Below are positions 21,893 to 31,924 of a stretch of 64,000 nt of DNA, in pieces. Both the position numbers and the translations under genes were made by a program. Origin of the DNA: Nematopogon swammerdamellus (Eukaryota > Arthropoda > Insecta > Lepidoptera > Adelidae); assembly GCA_946902875.1 (NCBI GenBank), contig OX336351.1, positions 2,474,039 through 2,538,038 of the forward strand, given 5' to 3'. Positions within the stretch are counted from its first letter, which is position 1. Each line of letters opens with the position of its first letter. Below the pieces are notes generated by a model. That model did no database searches and was not told where the DNA came from. It saw only the letters and a list, made by a program, of their open reading frames with translations.

Positions 21893-22287
21893 AAATTCGA
21901 AAGTAGGTGTACATAATATTAAATTCAACTTATGTAGGTAACTAAAGACAAAGGATAAAAATAAAAATCAATAATTTTTAAACTGTTTATTAGGTACTTT
22001 GGTCACTTTTAGGTAGATGTACATTATAAATAAGACAATATAAAATTGTTATATTCTATATTCTAAGCACATTTTATAATATAAAGAATGTATGTACATA
22101 TTATGTCGAGCGAGGAGGAACAAGCTCTCCTACCACGTACTAAATGCTAAATATCCGTGTATGAGCAATCACCTATACCTGGTTGTACAACGGTGTGTCT
22201 ACAATATCAAGACAGAGTATGATGACGTTGCTCCATACCTACTTCACATTCTTTCACTATAAGTAATCTAACTTCATCTTCATAAAC

Positions 22288-22382
22288 ATGAAGTGCGGTA
22301 AGTGCGGTAAAGATTTTCTTAATTACAAGAAATACATTTTTCACATCGAATATGTACACGGAATTCAACATAGTTTTCAATG
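22288..22382 (+). pseudogene. Single C2H2 zinc finger fragment
   Basis: From ATG at 22288 the frame gives CGKCGKDFLNYKKYIFHIEY and VHG. That is C-x2-C-x12-H-x4-H, a classical C2H2 finger, followed by a linker-like stretch and FQC, which looks like the start of a next finger. The frame then passes into a reverse transcriptase fragment at about 22383, so it is broken. It could be an exon of a host zinc-finger gene cut by a LINE insertion, or a piece captured by the larger insertion. The spacing of the cysteines and histidines is clear, but the parent gene is unknown. Confidence 0.5.
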
Positions 22383-22570
22383 CCCCTGGAGGAGAGCGAT
22401 CTTCTCAACGACCGCCAATACGGCTTTCGCCCAAAACGGTCAGCTGGAGACCTCTTGGTTCATGACTGTCATGGGATGGGTGATGCGCTCGAAAATCACG
22501 GTCAAGGCATCGGCTATCGGCTTGGATATAGCGAAAGTTTTCGATCGGGTCTAGCACAAAGCTCTAAAAT
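22383..22570 (+). pseudogene. CR1-like LINE reverse transcriptase scrap
   Basis: In one frame it reads SDLLNDRQYGFRPKRSAGDL, and in another, after a shift near 22510, IGLDIAKVFDRV and a stop. These match the fingers and palm of the LINE at 19412. Only about 60 residues survive, joined directly to the C2H2 fragment. Confidence 0.75.
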
Positions 22571-23400
22571 TTTGCAGACATTTTCTCTTATCCTTTCAGT
22601 TGTAATTTATTATAGGTACATACTTAATGAAATATCCTCTCATACATAAACTAAAATCTACTATCTACCTACTACAACTAATATACGAATCGACACACTC
22701 CCTGCATAAATTATTTTAGTCCAAATAGAATAGGAAAACCAATTCTTATTTTATATGGAAGCAATTTTCGGCGCTAATAAAAGAAGAAAAGTATGGTATT
22801 AATTTTAAAAAAAATTGGGGCTCAAATTTGGACGCAATATTTCCCATATTCTTTCAGTTGTATTTATGTATTATAAGGTAATATCAAAGTGACACACATT
22901 CACTGGAATAATAATTTTAGTCCAAATTGGAAAACAATATCTTATTTTTCTTCGGAAACAAGTTTAGGCGTTAATGCCATTAAATGAAAAAAATATATTA
23001 TAAATTAATTGTGTTTCAAAATTGGACAGCATTTTGTATTCGCTCACACAATTTTAAATAAAATCGGTAAAACAAACATTTTCAGTGGAAAAAATTTTAG
23101 CCTCTAGTGACATTGAACGAAAAATAATTACTTATTAACAAATAGAATATTCTGTCAAAAATAAACGAAAAACTACAATCTATAACTATTAAGAACTTAG
23201 ATATAGGTAGTAACTATACCTGGTACAATGCAGAAATTAAATTAGTAAATGTGGAATTCAGACGTTGATAGCTTTAAAATTTCCTTAAAAATTTTAAACG
23301 AGACAATCTCTTGCCCAATTACTGTTTTACAAAAAACATTTATTATAAAATTTCTATATTCATAAACCCTACTGTAGCCTATATATAGGGTCTTTCAATA
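22571..23400. repeat. AT-rich divergent tandem repeats
   Basis: Recurring strings such as TTTCAGTTGTA, ATTTTAGTCCAAAT and GCGCTAAT/GCGTTAAT reappear about every 180-260 bases between 22585 and 23110. The units are strongly diverged. No gene was seen. Confidence 0.45.
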
Positions 23401-23428
23401 GTAGGTAACGATACGCTAAAAGGGGTGT

Positions 23429-23594
23429 ATGTGTATCAGATACTGATCACGTTCCCATACCAATTTTTTTTACGATATAAAAAAAATACTTATTAAGGTG
23501 AAATACGCGCACTTTACGTATTAAATTTGAGGAGTAGGTTTTTTAAATTGTAAAAAAAAAGGTATGGGAACGTGATCAGTATCTGATACACATA
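23429..23594. repeat. Inverted repeat (41-base arms)
   Basis: The left arm, with ATGTGTATCAGATACTGATC and CGTTCCCATACC, is repeated in reverse at 23560-23594. The loop is about 90 bases. It is a MITE-like hairpin inside the 8.86-kb block. Confidence 0.75.
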
Positions 23595-23687
23595 TAACCT
23601 GTCTGCTTCAAGTTTGCCGGTGGCTTGACTTTATACGGCTCCACGAATACCTATCAGTAGGGTGAATAAAAAAATAAGCTTTTGAAA

Positions 23688-24780
23688 TTAGCTATTTGCA
23701 AGGGCGGCGTTGCTATCGGTACCGAACTGGGTAGCGGGGATTGCGGCGAACGGCGGGAGCAGGAGGTTCATCAGGCCTTCTATGGACTCCGCAGTTGAGT
23801 ATTTCCAGCGCTTTCCCGTGCGTCCTTTCGGAGGAACTAGAACTGCAAGCAGTGCTACTTGTGTTGGTATTTTCTTGTCTGAAATTCAAGATAATTTATT
23901 TATTAGAATGTATAACAAAAAATGAAATCGCAAAACTCAAGATTAGTTCCTAGTGTCTGATGTTAGTTGTTTACCTATCACTCCACGTTTGCAGTGCGTG
24001 CTGCACTGACCGATGCACTAAGCGTAACAAAGTTTGGCATGAGGTACCATGAAAATGATGTCTTATGTGATATGTTTTTTTTTTATGTTTCCATAAAAAA
24101 AAAAAACCCGAAGGACCCGAACCTCTAGTACTACTACCACACAACCAAAGTTGGATACACAAACGTACGTATAAACTATACATAGAAAGATGGGCAGCGG
24201 GCAGCGACTGCAGACAGGCGAGGGAGGCGATGGCGAAGCCGGACCTCCGTCTCGCCAAGACGCTGCTCCGTGTCCATAGATCAAAACTACGTGTCGTGAT
24301 AGGTATGCTTACTGGTCACTGTACACTTAACAGGCACCTCTATGTAATTGGAGTAACGGAAAGTCCACTGTGCAGAGCATGCCTGCAGGCGGACGAAGCA
24401 CCCACCCACGTGCTGCTGGAGTGCGAGGAGTTGGCAGACATAAGGGCGAAGGAGCTGGGAGGCCCTACTACACTTCGAGAGGCGTGCCAAGACCCAAAGA
24501 GAGTGTGCCGCATCCTGGAAGAACTCGGCTGGTTGGACTAAGGCCGTAGGACGCGCAAAAGGCCTGCATTGGAGCGGGCTTAGGCGCGGAAAACAAGAAA
24601 TACACAAATAAATAACACACCTATGTAGTTAGCTACGAACTATCCATTACAGAGGAAAGTCAGTTAGAATGACTTAGAAAGTTAGGTAGGTAGGTACTTA
24701 CTTATGAAGTTTTGGATGATGTCGGGCGGCACATTCCAGCACTCCAGTAGTTGAGGTAGGGTCGTTAGGAATTCGCTCAT
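23688..24780 (-). CDS. Two-exon gene candidate, 89 residues, unknown function
   Basis: Exon 1 (24780-24702) starts at an ATG after a GC-rich upstream region. It encodes MSEFLTTLPQLLECWNVPPD plus IIQNFI, and ends at a strong donor (A|GTAAGTA). Exon 2 (23878-23688) starts after TTGAATTTCAG, restores the frame through an Asn codon split by the junction, and encodes KKIPTQVALLAVLVPPKGRT, GKRWKYSTAESIEGLMNLLL and an alanine-rich end before TAA. The intron carries a LINE fragment on the other strand. Good splice sites, phase match and protein-like codons support a real gene or a recent remnant. A longer form with a further exon is possible (CAGTTCG|GTACCG). I recognise no family, and the first 26 residues could form a small helical bundle. 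Confidence 0.5.
24107..24541 (+). pseudogene. LINE ORF2 C-terminus, copy 2 (in the intron)
   Basis: An uninterrupted frame of 144 codons begins at a junction with an A-rich SINE tail (24083-24106). It encodes the region after RNase H, including WAAGSDCRQAREAMAKPDLR, the CRACLQADEAPTHVLLECEE zinc-knuckle-like motif and RILEELGWLD before the stop. It is better preserved than the copy at 17640-18460, lacks six in-frame bases near 24152, and is truncated at the 5' end. Confidence 0.8.
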
Positions 24781-25224
24781 CGTTTCACGTTCATTCACGT
24801 TCATTCAGTGTCCGTAAAACAGCAGAAATAACCGATAACGCAATTAATTATTGAATAACGCTCGCACGCGCACCCACGATGACGAACCACAGACAGAAAG
24901 AGCGAGGCGTCACTCGTCAGGCGATGAGGCGAGTGTGTTGAGGGGGGGGGGCGAGCGAACGCGTTCCTGCGTGCGGAGAGAAAAGGGCTAAGTCATGGAA
25001 CTAATAAAATTTCGGGAGAGCAATGGCGAAATAAAATTTGACTTTGTTTGTTAGCGTCATAAACACGATATTAGTAAATCTGCTTGGAATAATTGTCTTA
25101 ATTGTCTTAATAATTGCAATAATTGCTTTGATTTATAAAAGCCACGTAAAAAATATTATTACTATAAGAAGCTTTATTGACTTCTAAATGAATGTGACCT
25201 ATTACTCAAAGATTATTTATTTAG
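24781..25224 (-). promoter_or_regulatory. Possible promoter/5' region of the minus-strand gene candidate
   Basis: Just upstream of the ATG at 24780 on the minus strand the sequence changes from AT-rich to GC-rich (about 24860-24990), with several CG dinucleotides, a run of nine or more G at about 24942 and repeated TTCACGTTCA near 24786-24810. This contrast with its surroundings fits a 5' UTR and promoter, but I saw no TATA box or initiator that decides it. Confidence 0.3.
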
Positions 25225-25292
25225 ATATACTGTTGCACCTTAGAGCATCACAGATGTAGATCCAGTGCACCTTAGAGTATCACAGATGTAGA
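25225..25292. repeat. Short tandem duplication (~33 bp x 2)
   Basis: CACCTTAGAGCATCACAGAT and GTAGATCCAG repeat directly with one change. Confidence 0.75.
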
Positions 25293-26209
25293 TCCAGATA
25301 TCTTACCACCGCTGCGCTGAGATGCGAGTTGACTAGCAACCAGAAGCAAGCAACTAATATGACCACGAGAGAACGCGGCAAAAATAAATAATTCACCTAA
25401 TTACTTATTACTAAGTAAGTACCTACATAGCAAGGTATCGAGAATAGACTGGACAGAATAAGAGACCCAGTCAAACATAACCTAAAAATGGAAACCTTAA
25501 TAATTTGTTTTTGTGACTTCGTCCGGCAAAAAAAATATACACCAATTTTAAGAGGCCTTAACAGAACCTAATCACATTTTTTTTATTTCTAGACGATGCC
25601 AAATAATGCCAACTATAGCTCGCCATTGCTCTTTAAAGGAACGAAATTACAGACCGACCAAGTTATCTGTGAAAGTGGTGCGCTGCCGTCGTTTCATTGT
25701 TGCCAGGTTTGTGAATGTACCCATTTTATTTGATGTTTCATTCTTGAACAGTTCAGTTCGTATGTTGCTTTGTGCAAACAATATTGATACTGATTTATTG
25801 ATATTCTTAGTAGAGGAACGGTTCGAGAGTGTAACATCAAATAAAACGGCGGCATTCACGATTGCACCGGAACTTTACTAGGTACTACCTACTTCGGTGT
25901 TGTCACGGCGCGGCGCCGCCGTCGCACCGCGCCAGGGCGGTGACGGCGCCGCGCCGTGGTGATGTGGCCGGGCCCTAAGTGAAGATATTTTACGTCATAT
26001 GTGGTTGACTATTTTAGAATAGCTATTTTGCTACAATTATTATCAGCCACAAGACGTCCACGAAACGTTAACGAAATAAGTAGAGGATGCAATTTCAATG
26101 TGAAAAATGAGTATGTAGGTACTCAAAACTAATTGTTTTTATTCAAATCCTGGTTTACAATAAGTATGATCACTTGATTTCGGTTGTACACGTATTATGA
26201 TAGTCGTGA
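25293..26209. other. Noncoding stretch with a GC-rich hairpin
   Basis: Bases 25904-25918 and 25944-25958 form a perfect 15-base GC-rich stem (CACGGCGCGGCGCCG). The plus frame 25606-25881 and the minus frame 25647-25859 overlap and show no domain, so I do not call a gene. Confidence 0.5.
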
Positions 26210-26362
26210 TCAATAGGCATATTGTTTTGGATGGTTTTTTCTTGCGAATATCTGGCTCTCCAAGCAGTTATTTTGTGTTTTCCCTTGTTTTTCTAGTACA
26301 TCCAGAAGTTTACGAATGGTTGGTATTTCTTTTCTCACCGAATAAAATTCGTGGACTCTTCT
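26210..26362 (-). pseudogene. Transposase-like N-terminal fragment
   Basis: Read on the minus strand, 50 codons give VHEFYSVRKEIPTIRKLLDV, then LEKQGKTQNNCLES and a stop. A stop (TGA) also lies directly upstream. From memory of the family, the F-x-K-x-x-P-T-x-x-x-L pattern resembles the N-terminal part of proteins with DDE-type endonuclease domains in aphids and moths. The rest of such a protein is missing here. It could be a remnant of the transposase that mobilised something in this block. Confidence 0.35.
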
Positions 26363-26544
26363 TCAGATGACCCCACGGTCAAATACCTAACCTGGGGAGC
26401 CCCTGAAAATCAGCTTCGCTATCTCGGATAGTGAGTCAGCTGAGTGGGCTCCCTTTTCGTCACATGTTATATGTTTATTTGTATTTGTAATTATTTGTGT
26501 TGTTATGTGTGACGAAATAAATCATTTCATTTCATTTCATTTCA
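26363..26544 (+). repeat. Retroelement 3' tail ending in ATTTC repeats
   Basis: The sequence GGGGAGCCCCTGAAAATCAG, a T-rich stretch, GAAATAAA and four ATTTC units lead directly into the telomeric array. It looks like a LINE 3' UTR with a simple-sequence tail. The family is not certain. Confidence 0.45.
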
Positions 26545-26676
26545 ACCTAACCTAACCTAACCTAACCTAACCTAACCTAACCTAACCTAACCTAACCTAA
26601 CCTAACCTAACCTAACCTAACCTAACCTAACCTAACTTAACCTAACCTAACCTAACCTAACCTAACTTAACCTAAT
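26545..26676. repeat. Interstitial telomeric array (CCTAA)n
   Basis: About 26 units of CCTAA are present, with two CTTAA variants near the right end. On the other strand this is TTAGG, the canonical insect telomere repeat. Its position far from any chromosome end in this window and the low divergence of the units suggest recent insertion, capture or repair. Confidence 0.95.
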
Positions 26677-27867
26677 CTTGAGGCGGCGCATGTCGTTTTT
26701 GTTAAGTTTTGTTGAAAACTCCCATAGTGCAGTTTGTCCTTTGCGTCAAAACTCTCCTGCGATGAAGGAATCCTACTTTTAATCAGATGAAGTAAACTGA
26801 CAGAAGCTAATGTCACTTTGCAAAATAATGTTGCCATGTTTAATGTATTAGTGATGTGATACAATAAAATCTATACTATGAATAACTATTTTTACCTTTA
26901 GTAACTTCAAGACGTAGCTTTTCGACGTGAGCGGGCCGTGCCCGGTTGAAAAAGGCAAACGCACACTACACAGACCGAAGTGAAATCTATACACTGGCTT
27001 AAAACTACAGCGGGGTTTTCGCACTTTATACAATATCTTTTTCAACACAATTCTTTCGATTTTTCAATATTCACAATAGGTTGGCTTTCCAGGCGGCCAA
27101 ACTCACCCGGGACGGACCTCAATAACAAAATTAAGCGGCGCGTGCGGTCGAGTTTACGACACGGCAACAAGGTACAAAAGTGAAGTAAGTCATTGTTGCC
27201 TTCATAGTCATTGAGGTCACCCTACTGCAAGCAGGGGGTGGCCAACACAAAGGCGCAAATTTTTTTTTATTATTTTCCGTAGCCATTTTGGCAAAACGGA
27301 AGCTCCGTTGAGAAACAAATAAAAAAAAATTCTAACATTTAAAAAAATTTAATGAATAAAAAAAGCAAAAATGTTAAAATGTAAACTGAATATGCAAGGT
27401 GAGTAATATTGATAGTAAACTAATAAGAAAAGGCGGAATTGTGAGTAGTATAATGTTAATGACCGACGCAGAAGTTGAACTCTTCCCTTCGGCCCGCACC
27501 TCGTATCTCACCGCCAAACTGACCTATTTTTTGCTACTGCGCAGAACTACTCGCGCGCAACGTACGAACTGCAGAGGGGTTAAGATCCGTGCCGGCCGGC
27601 CACTATAGGGATACATCGCATCCGTCCATTCCTCTACCACGCACGCACGACTGATTCAAACATGAAAGCAAGTGTGGGAAGATGGAAAGCAAGCAATGCT
27701 ACTACATCTGAAATAATGATTTCTAAAATTACAGAAATTCATATGGCGTTCGCATTAATTTCTATATAGGAATGTAAATTTTTAGACTTACGCATTTTTT
27801 CGATATAGGGCTTGGCTATGATTGGTTAAGCCACGGTTAAGCCGTTATACAAGGAGAAAATAATTTT
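26677..27867. other. Mixed noncoding stretch
   Basis: A minus frame at 26848-27048 (start MLKKILYKVRKPRCSF) ends near a GGTAAAAAT donor-like site and could be an exon, but nothing else supports it. Bases 27590-27605 are GC-rich. No repeats were matched. Confidence 0.35.
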
Positions 27868-28980
27868 CTCAAAACAAGACAATCGTGTTCCGTTTAAAAC
27901 TAATATTTTTTTTATTTTTTTACAATAAGCATAGCGAATTTCAATGAAGATACGGAATTACATCATTTTAAAATACGTGGTTATCTTAAAATGAGAAAAT
28001 AATTTTCTCAAAACAAGACAATCGTTTTTCGTTTAAAACTAATTATTTTTTTTATTTTTTTACAATAAGCATAGCGAATTTCAATGAAGATACGGAATTA
28101 CATTATTTTAAAATACGTGGTTATCTTAAAATAACATTTTTGGTCTTGATTTAACAAAATTCTAAAATTACATTAAGCATAGTCCGCTTGAAATGAGATA
28201 CTGAATTGGGATGTTTGGAAACTTTCGGATGTTTTATATATGGCCGGGATTGGATGGATGACGAGAAGATCGTGTGTGGTGGGTGGGTGGCGCACCCCGA
28301 GAGAGGCTTACATACAGCACTGGATGTTCTCAGCCTGATGATGATGATTCTATGCAATGAAGTAGTTGGGTTTGCTGAATAGTCGTTATATCATGCAAAA
28401 ACACGGAGAAAGACTTTTTGTTTAATCAAAACACTCGTGCTTCGTTTAAAACAATGAAAATATTTAGTATTTTGAAATTAGTACTGCTAACTTGAAATAA
28501 GTTACCGAATTGCATCGTTTTAAAAATACATTATTGTCATAATACAAAATCCTTGGCTCTTAAAATGACAAAGAAACATATTTACATTAAGTATGGATAA
28601 TGTAAATTTATTAAAAAAAATCTTTCCTTCATGTAACATTATTTATTCCAAATTATGATGTTATACTTATATCTTTTATATGGCCGGGAATGGGTGGATG
28701 ACAAGATCGTAAATGGTGGCGCACGGCGCGGCGCACGCTATCGAGAACAATGGATGGATTCAACATGATGATGATTCTGCTGTAAAATTAGTAGTAGTTG
28801 AGTTTGCCGAATAATTTTTTAAACAAAACAATCGTGCTCCATTTAAAACAATAAAAATATATTATTTTGTAGGTAAGCATGGCTAACTTGAATGAAGATA
28901 GGTACCGAATGAAAAGTTTAAAAAAACATGTTCTTTAAATAATATTCTCGCTCTCGAGTTAAAACAATTAAAAAAATAAT
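27868..28980. repeat. Decaying tandem repeats carrying RTE tails
   Basis: A 137-bp unit (AGAAAATAATTTTCTCAAAA ... GTGGTTATCTTAAAAT) occurs twice in succession (27856-28135), then twice more in diverged form. Each diverged unit contains TATATGGCCGGGA...GGATGGATGA and ends GATGATGATTCT, a decayed RTE LINE C-terminus and tail, at 28235-28345 and 28679-28775. The spacing between the two RTE pieces is about 445 bases, so a unit that already held the RTE tail was duplicated. Confidence 0.6.
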
Positions 28981-29504
28981 TAAGTTGCAGGGACATTGGA
29001 CATTGAAGTTGTTGTTGTTGTCCTGAACACGTTGACAATTTTGATCTAAGATTATAAAAATATGTTAAACCAGACTAAAACACGCTTGATTGAAGTAATG
29101 TATTTGAATTGCCTTGAAGTGATGGGCAACATACAAGGAGAGCATTGCTTTCACTGGATAGCTTATATATTTTTAATTCAAAATTTTATTTTTTGTATTA
29201 AGATTCCTAACGCAAAGTAAGAGTTTTATTTGTATTTTTTTCTAAGAGTATGATTGTGTTGTAGCAAAAATGCTATGACGATGCTTCAAGACTATATTGG
29301 ACTTTAAATGGATAAAATTACTTAGTTTTAAATAAAAGTAATACCTTTCTTACATTAAAAGTAGTTTTTTTAATTGAAGATAATGTAGTGACAAAATCGT
29401 AGTCTAAAATGAAGGCTACAGAAAATCATAATTTAAGTTAATATTCTAGAGATAAAATGAAATTGTTTTGAATATAGACAACAGACCCAAGAAAATATTT
29501 TTTC
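28981..29504. other. AT-rich stretch before the right terminal repeat
   Basis: No gene or repeat copy was seen. Its composition resembles the left interior of the insertion. Confidence 0.5.
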
Positions 29505-29532
29505 TTAATTTAAGCAATCCTTTTTTACCGTG

Positions 29533-30160
29533 CATATCGAGGGCAAGGCCAAGCTGGCTTCTAAAAAGCTAGGCGTACTCAATAAGGTGCGACGGTACTT
29601 CACGCCGGGCCAAAGGCTGTTTTTGTATAAATCGCAGATTAGGTCCTGCTTGGAGTACTGCTCGCACTTGTGGGATGGCTCAGCCAAATACCAGCTTGCG
29701 CCTTTGGAATCGATCCAGCGTCGAGCCGTGTGACTAGTGGATGACCCCGACGTGTCCAGCGATCTAGAACCACTGCAACTTCGAAGGGATGCCGGAGCCC
29801 TAAGTGTGTTCTATCGCTTATTCCACGGGGAGTGCTCGGAGGAGCTATTTAACACGATTCCGCCGTCCTCTTTCCACCTCCGTACAACGTGCACTAGGCA
29901 AGCATTGCATCCCTATATGCTGGACTTACCGCGGATGCGTACCAATCGGTTCTGCAGATCCTTCCTCCACAGAACCGGTAAACTCTGGATCGCTCTCCTT
30001 GCTCACATATTTTCCCCCAAGTATAGTCTCGGGTCCTTCAAGAGAGGCGTGAATGGGCACCTATCAGGCCGGCATGGCATGGCATTCGCAGATGCGAACG
30101 AATGTCCATGGGCGTCGCTAGACACCTTATGGGTGCCTCGGCGCCACATGTCGCGCTAAC
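29533..30160 (+). pseudogene. CR1-like LINE reverse transcriptase, right half
   Basis: The frame resumes at CATATCGAGGGC (HIEG) and continues KLGVLNKVRRYFTPGQRLFL, SCLEYCSHLWDGSAKYQLAP and, after a TGA near 29731 (CGA in the sister copy), LEPLQLRRDAGALSVFYRLF and NRFCRSFLHRTGKLW to a stop at 30158-30160. It is the C-terminal thumb and tail region of the protein whose left half ends at 20677. A short 3' UTR and A-run follow. Confidence 0.85.
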
Positions 30161-30886
30161 TATGAAAAAAAAACGTAACACAGGATAGGCAAATAATATT
30201 AAGTTTAGGTTACGTTAAGATGTGGCTCTCATGCAAACCGAAATGTTCCACGCGGCGGTGTATGTATCTACTACGGTACGAAGCCTCGCCCTTAATGAAT
30301 ACTTTCTTCTTTTGAAATACGAATTTTACGCGAGCGAAGCCCCGGGCAAAAGCTATTAGTACAGTAATGTGAGCGAGACGTGGTTTTCTTAAGTTTTGTC
30401 AAGCTCAGTTTAAACACGAAATGGCAACAAAGTTACCATTCATACTCGTAATACAGCCAAACATAAATTAACACTTTAGTGGTCTCGGTAGTCGTGGACA
30501 GATGGATACTTGGGACTTCACCGTGATATTAAGGTTCTGTACCTCGATGAGGTGAAAATTGAACTTAATGGTGGGACCCGTCTATCTGTCTGTCTGTAAT
30601 AGCTTCTACTTAAACGTCTAAATAGTCTTCTTCTTAAACTGTTGGCTGAATGAAGTTGAAAGTAGAACACGAAATAATAGAATATTATTTTGCATAATCG
30701 TGAAAAAAGACCTATCAATTAAAAAAGCGGCCATGCTATTCCGTTATCCGTAAGAACCTTTTAACCTAAAAAGGAGCAGGTTTAGCATGAAAACTTATAC
30801 TAGAAGTTTCACGATACACATCATTTTGAAAAACATAAACAGCATGAATAATTAATTCATAACGGGATATTACTTTCAAAATTCCG
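30161..30886. other. LINE 3' UTR, orphan V-element end and spacer
   Basis: Bases 30283-30357 match the right end of the V elements (TTCTTCTTTTGAAATACGAA ... GCGAAGCCCCGGGCAAAAGC) without the rest. The remainder to 30886 shows no gene. A GTCTGTCTGT stretch lies at 30582-30598. Confidence 0.5.
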
Positions 30887-31222
30887 CAAAAAAATTGGTT
30901 GTCTGTAAAGTCGGTTTACGGACGATAGTTTTACGTGATGACGTGGAATAATCGTAGTACATAGAGCAAAGATCAGTAATTCTATTTCCAGTAGAAAGAT
31001 TAATCATCTTGTGACTGGCCATCAATAAACTTCTGTTGTCTGATCTTGACAGTTTAACTTCTTAAGACGTTTCCATGGTAACTTTGACTATACCGATTGT
31101 GCCTCTCTATCGCTTGTTACGAGCTCTCGCTTGCACACACAGGCTCAGATGGAACGTGACACTTTTTCGTGTGTGCAGCCGGTGTTCATCAATTTATAAG
31201 ACGTGACGTCATCACGTAAAAA
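30887..31222 (+). repeat. Dispersed element P, copy 1
   Basis: It starts AATTGGTTGTCTGTAAAGTC, continues GGACGATAGTTTTACGTGAT, and ends AATTTATAAGACGTGACGTC. A reverse copy lies at 57972-58317 with similar ends. No frame is present. The short GACGT/ACGTC symmetry at the ends hints at terminal inverted repeats. Confidence 0.6.
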
Positions 31223-31588
31223 CCAGGTACCTACCTAAGTGATCCGTGACATAGAGAGGTGAAAGGTTTAAATGTCGGGAATGCATGAATAAATGTTTCG
31301 GATTTTCAAAAAACATTGGTTCAGAGCAACGTAAGAGATGATAACGTATTGTAATTTACAAGGTTGACTTGGAGGAATCACATTATGAAAACCCTTTGGC
31401 TTCTCGCACTATAAATATGCTTCATTCGACTTCGGCACCAATGCATCTCCTAATAAATGAATTTGTAAATGAAGCGAAGTTTCTACCGGCATCCTTATAA
31501 CGCACGTCAATATATGAATATCCTTATAACTCGAGAACCACTTTATCGATTTACATACGGCTTTCACTGTTGCATTTTGTTTTTGCTT
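31223..31588. other. Noncoding spacer
   Basis: No convincing feature. Frame 31469-31747 runs into a SINE tail and is not supported. Confidence 0.4.
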
Positions 31589-31652
31589 TTATGGAAACTG
31601 ACACGGTTGGCTACATCACCTACAACATCCGTGATGTTAGCCCATAACACCT
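31589..31652 (-). mobile_element. SINE tail fragment
   Basis: In reverse it is the SINE 3' end (GGTGTTATGGGCTAACATCA through GTGTCAGTTTCCATAAAA). Only about 64 bases remain. Confidence 0.7.
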
Positions 31653-31762
31653 TGTTACTTCTCAAGATCATTTTAGGCCTAGATTTTATAAATCATAATG
31701 GTATGCCATCGGCGGCCTGGGCTTTGAGCAAAAAGGTAAAACCCTAAACACGGGAAGCCAAG

Positions 31763-31924
31763 CCGCGCGTCGCTCCAGTTCGGGAGTTGTCTAAGTCACA
31801 TTTTTAGCGAAAATGAGCTTTAAATGCAGAAATATGCAGAAAAATCTGCTGAATCAACCTGCATTTAAAGCTCATTTTCGCTAAAAATGTGACTTAGACA
31901 ACTCCCGAACTGGAGCGACGCGCG
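31763..31924. repeat. 162-bp near-perfect palindrome (foldback MITE)
   Basis: Arms of about 66 bases, starting CCGCGCGTCGCTCCAGTTCG, flank a 29-base loop (AAATATGCAGAAAAATCTGC). A single arm plus loop recurs at 56500-56600 with a few changes, so this is a mobile family. Confidence 0.85.

Larger units (their letters stand above)
20678..29532. mobile_element. 8.86-kb insertion with terminal inverted repeats splitting a LINE
   Basis: The left end reads CACGGAAAAAAAGGATTGCT. The right end (29505-29532) is its reverse complement, with T for A at one position, and the match extends weakly to about 30 bases. Left of it the LINE frame stops inside ...LNYRR-H, and right of it the frame resumes H-IEGKAKLASKKLG, exactly where the sister copy reads RRHIEGKPKLASKK. 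The flanks share CA, a possible 2-bp target duplicate. The block is AT-rich with subterminal tandem repeats. It contains a two-exon gene candidate, a C2H2 finger, LINE fragments and a telomeric array. No complete transposase was found. A 2-bp duplication and ends starting CAC recall the CACTA/CMC group, but this is only a suggestion. Confidence 0.7.

Noticed and set aside
25606..25881. 91-residue plus frame and overlapping 70-residue minus frame
   Set aside because: They overlap on opposite strands and show no domain, splice border or repeat partner.
26848..27048. 66-residue minus frame with a donor-like GGTAAAAAT
   Set aside because: The composition is plausible, but there is no second exon in phase, no domain and no promoter sign. 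Noted only in the spacer entry.
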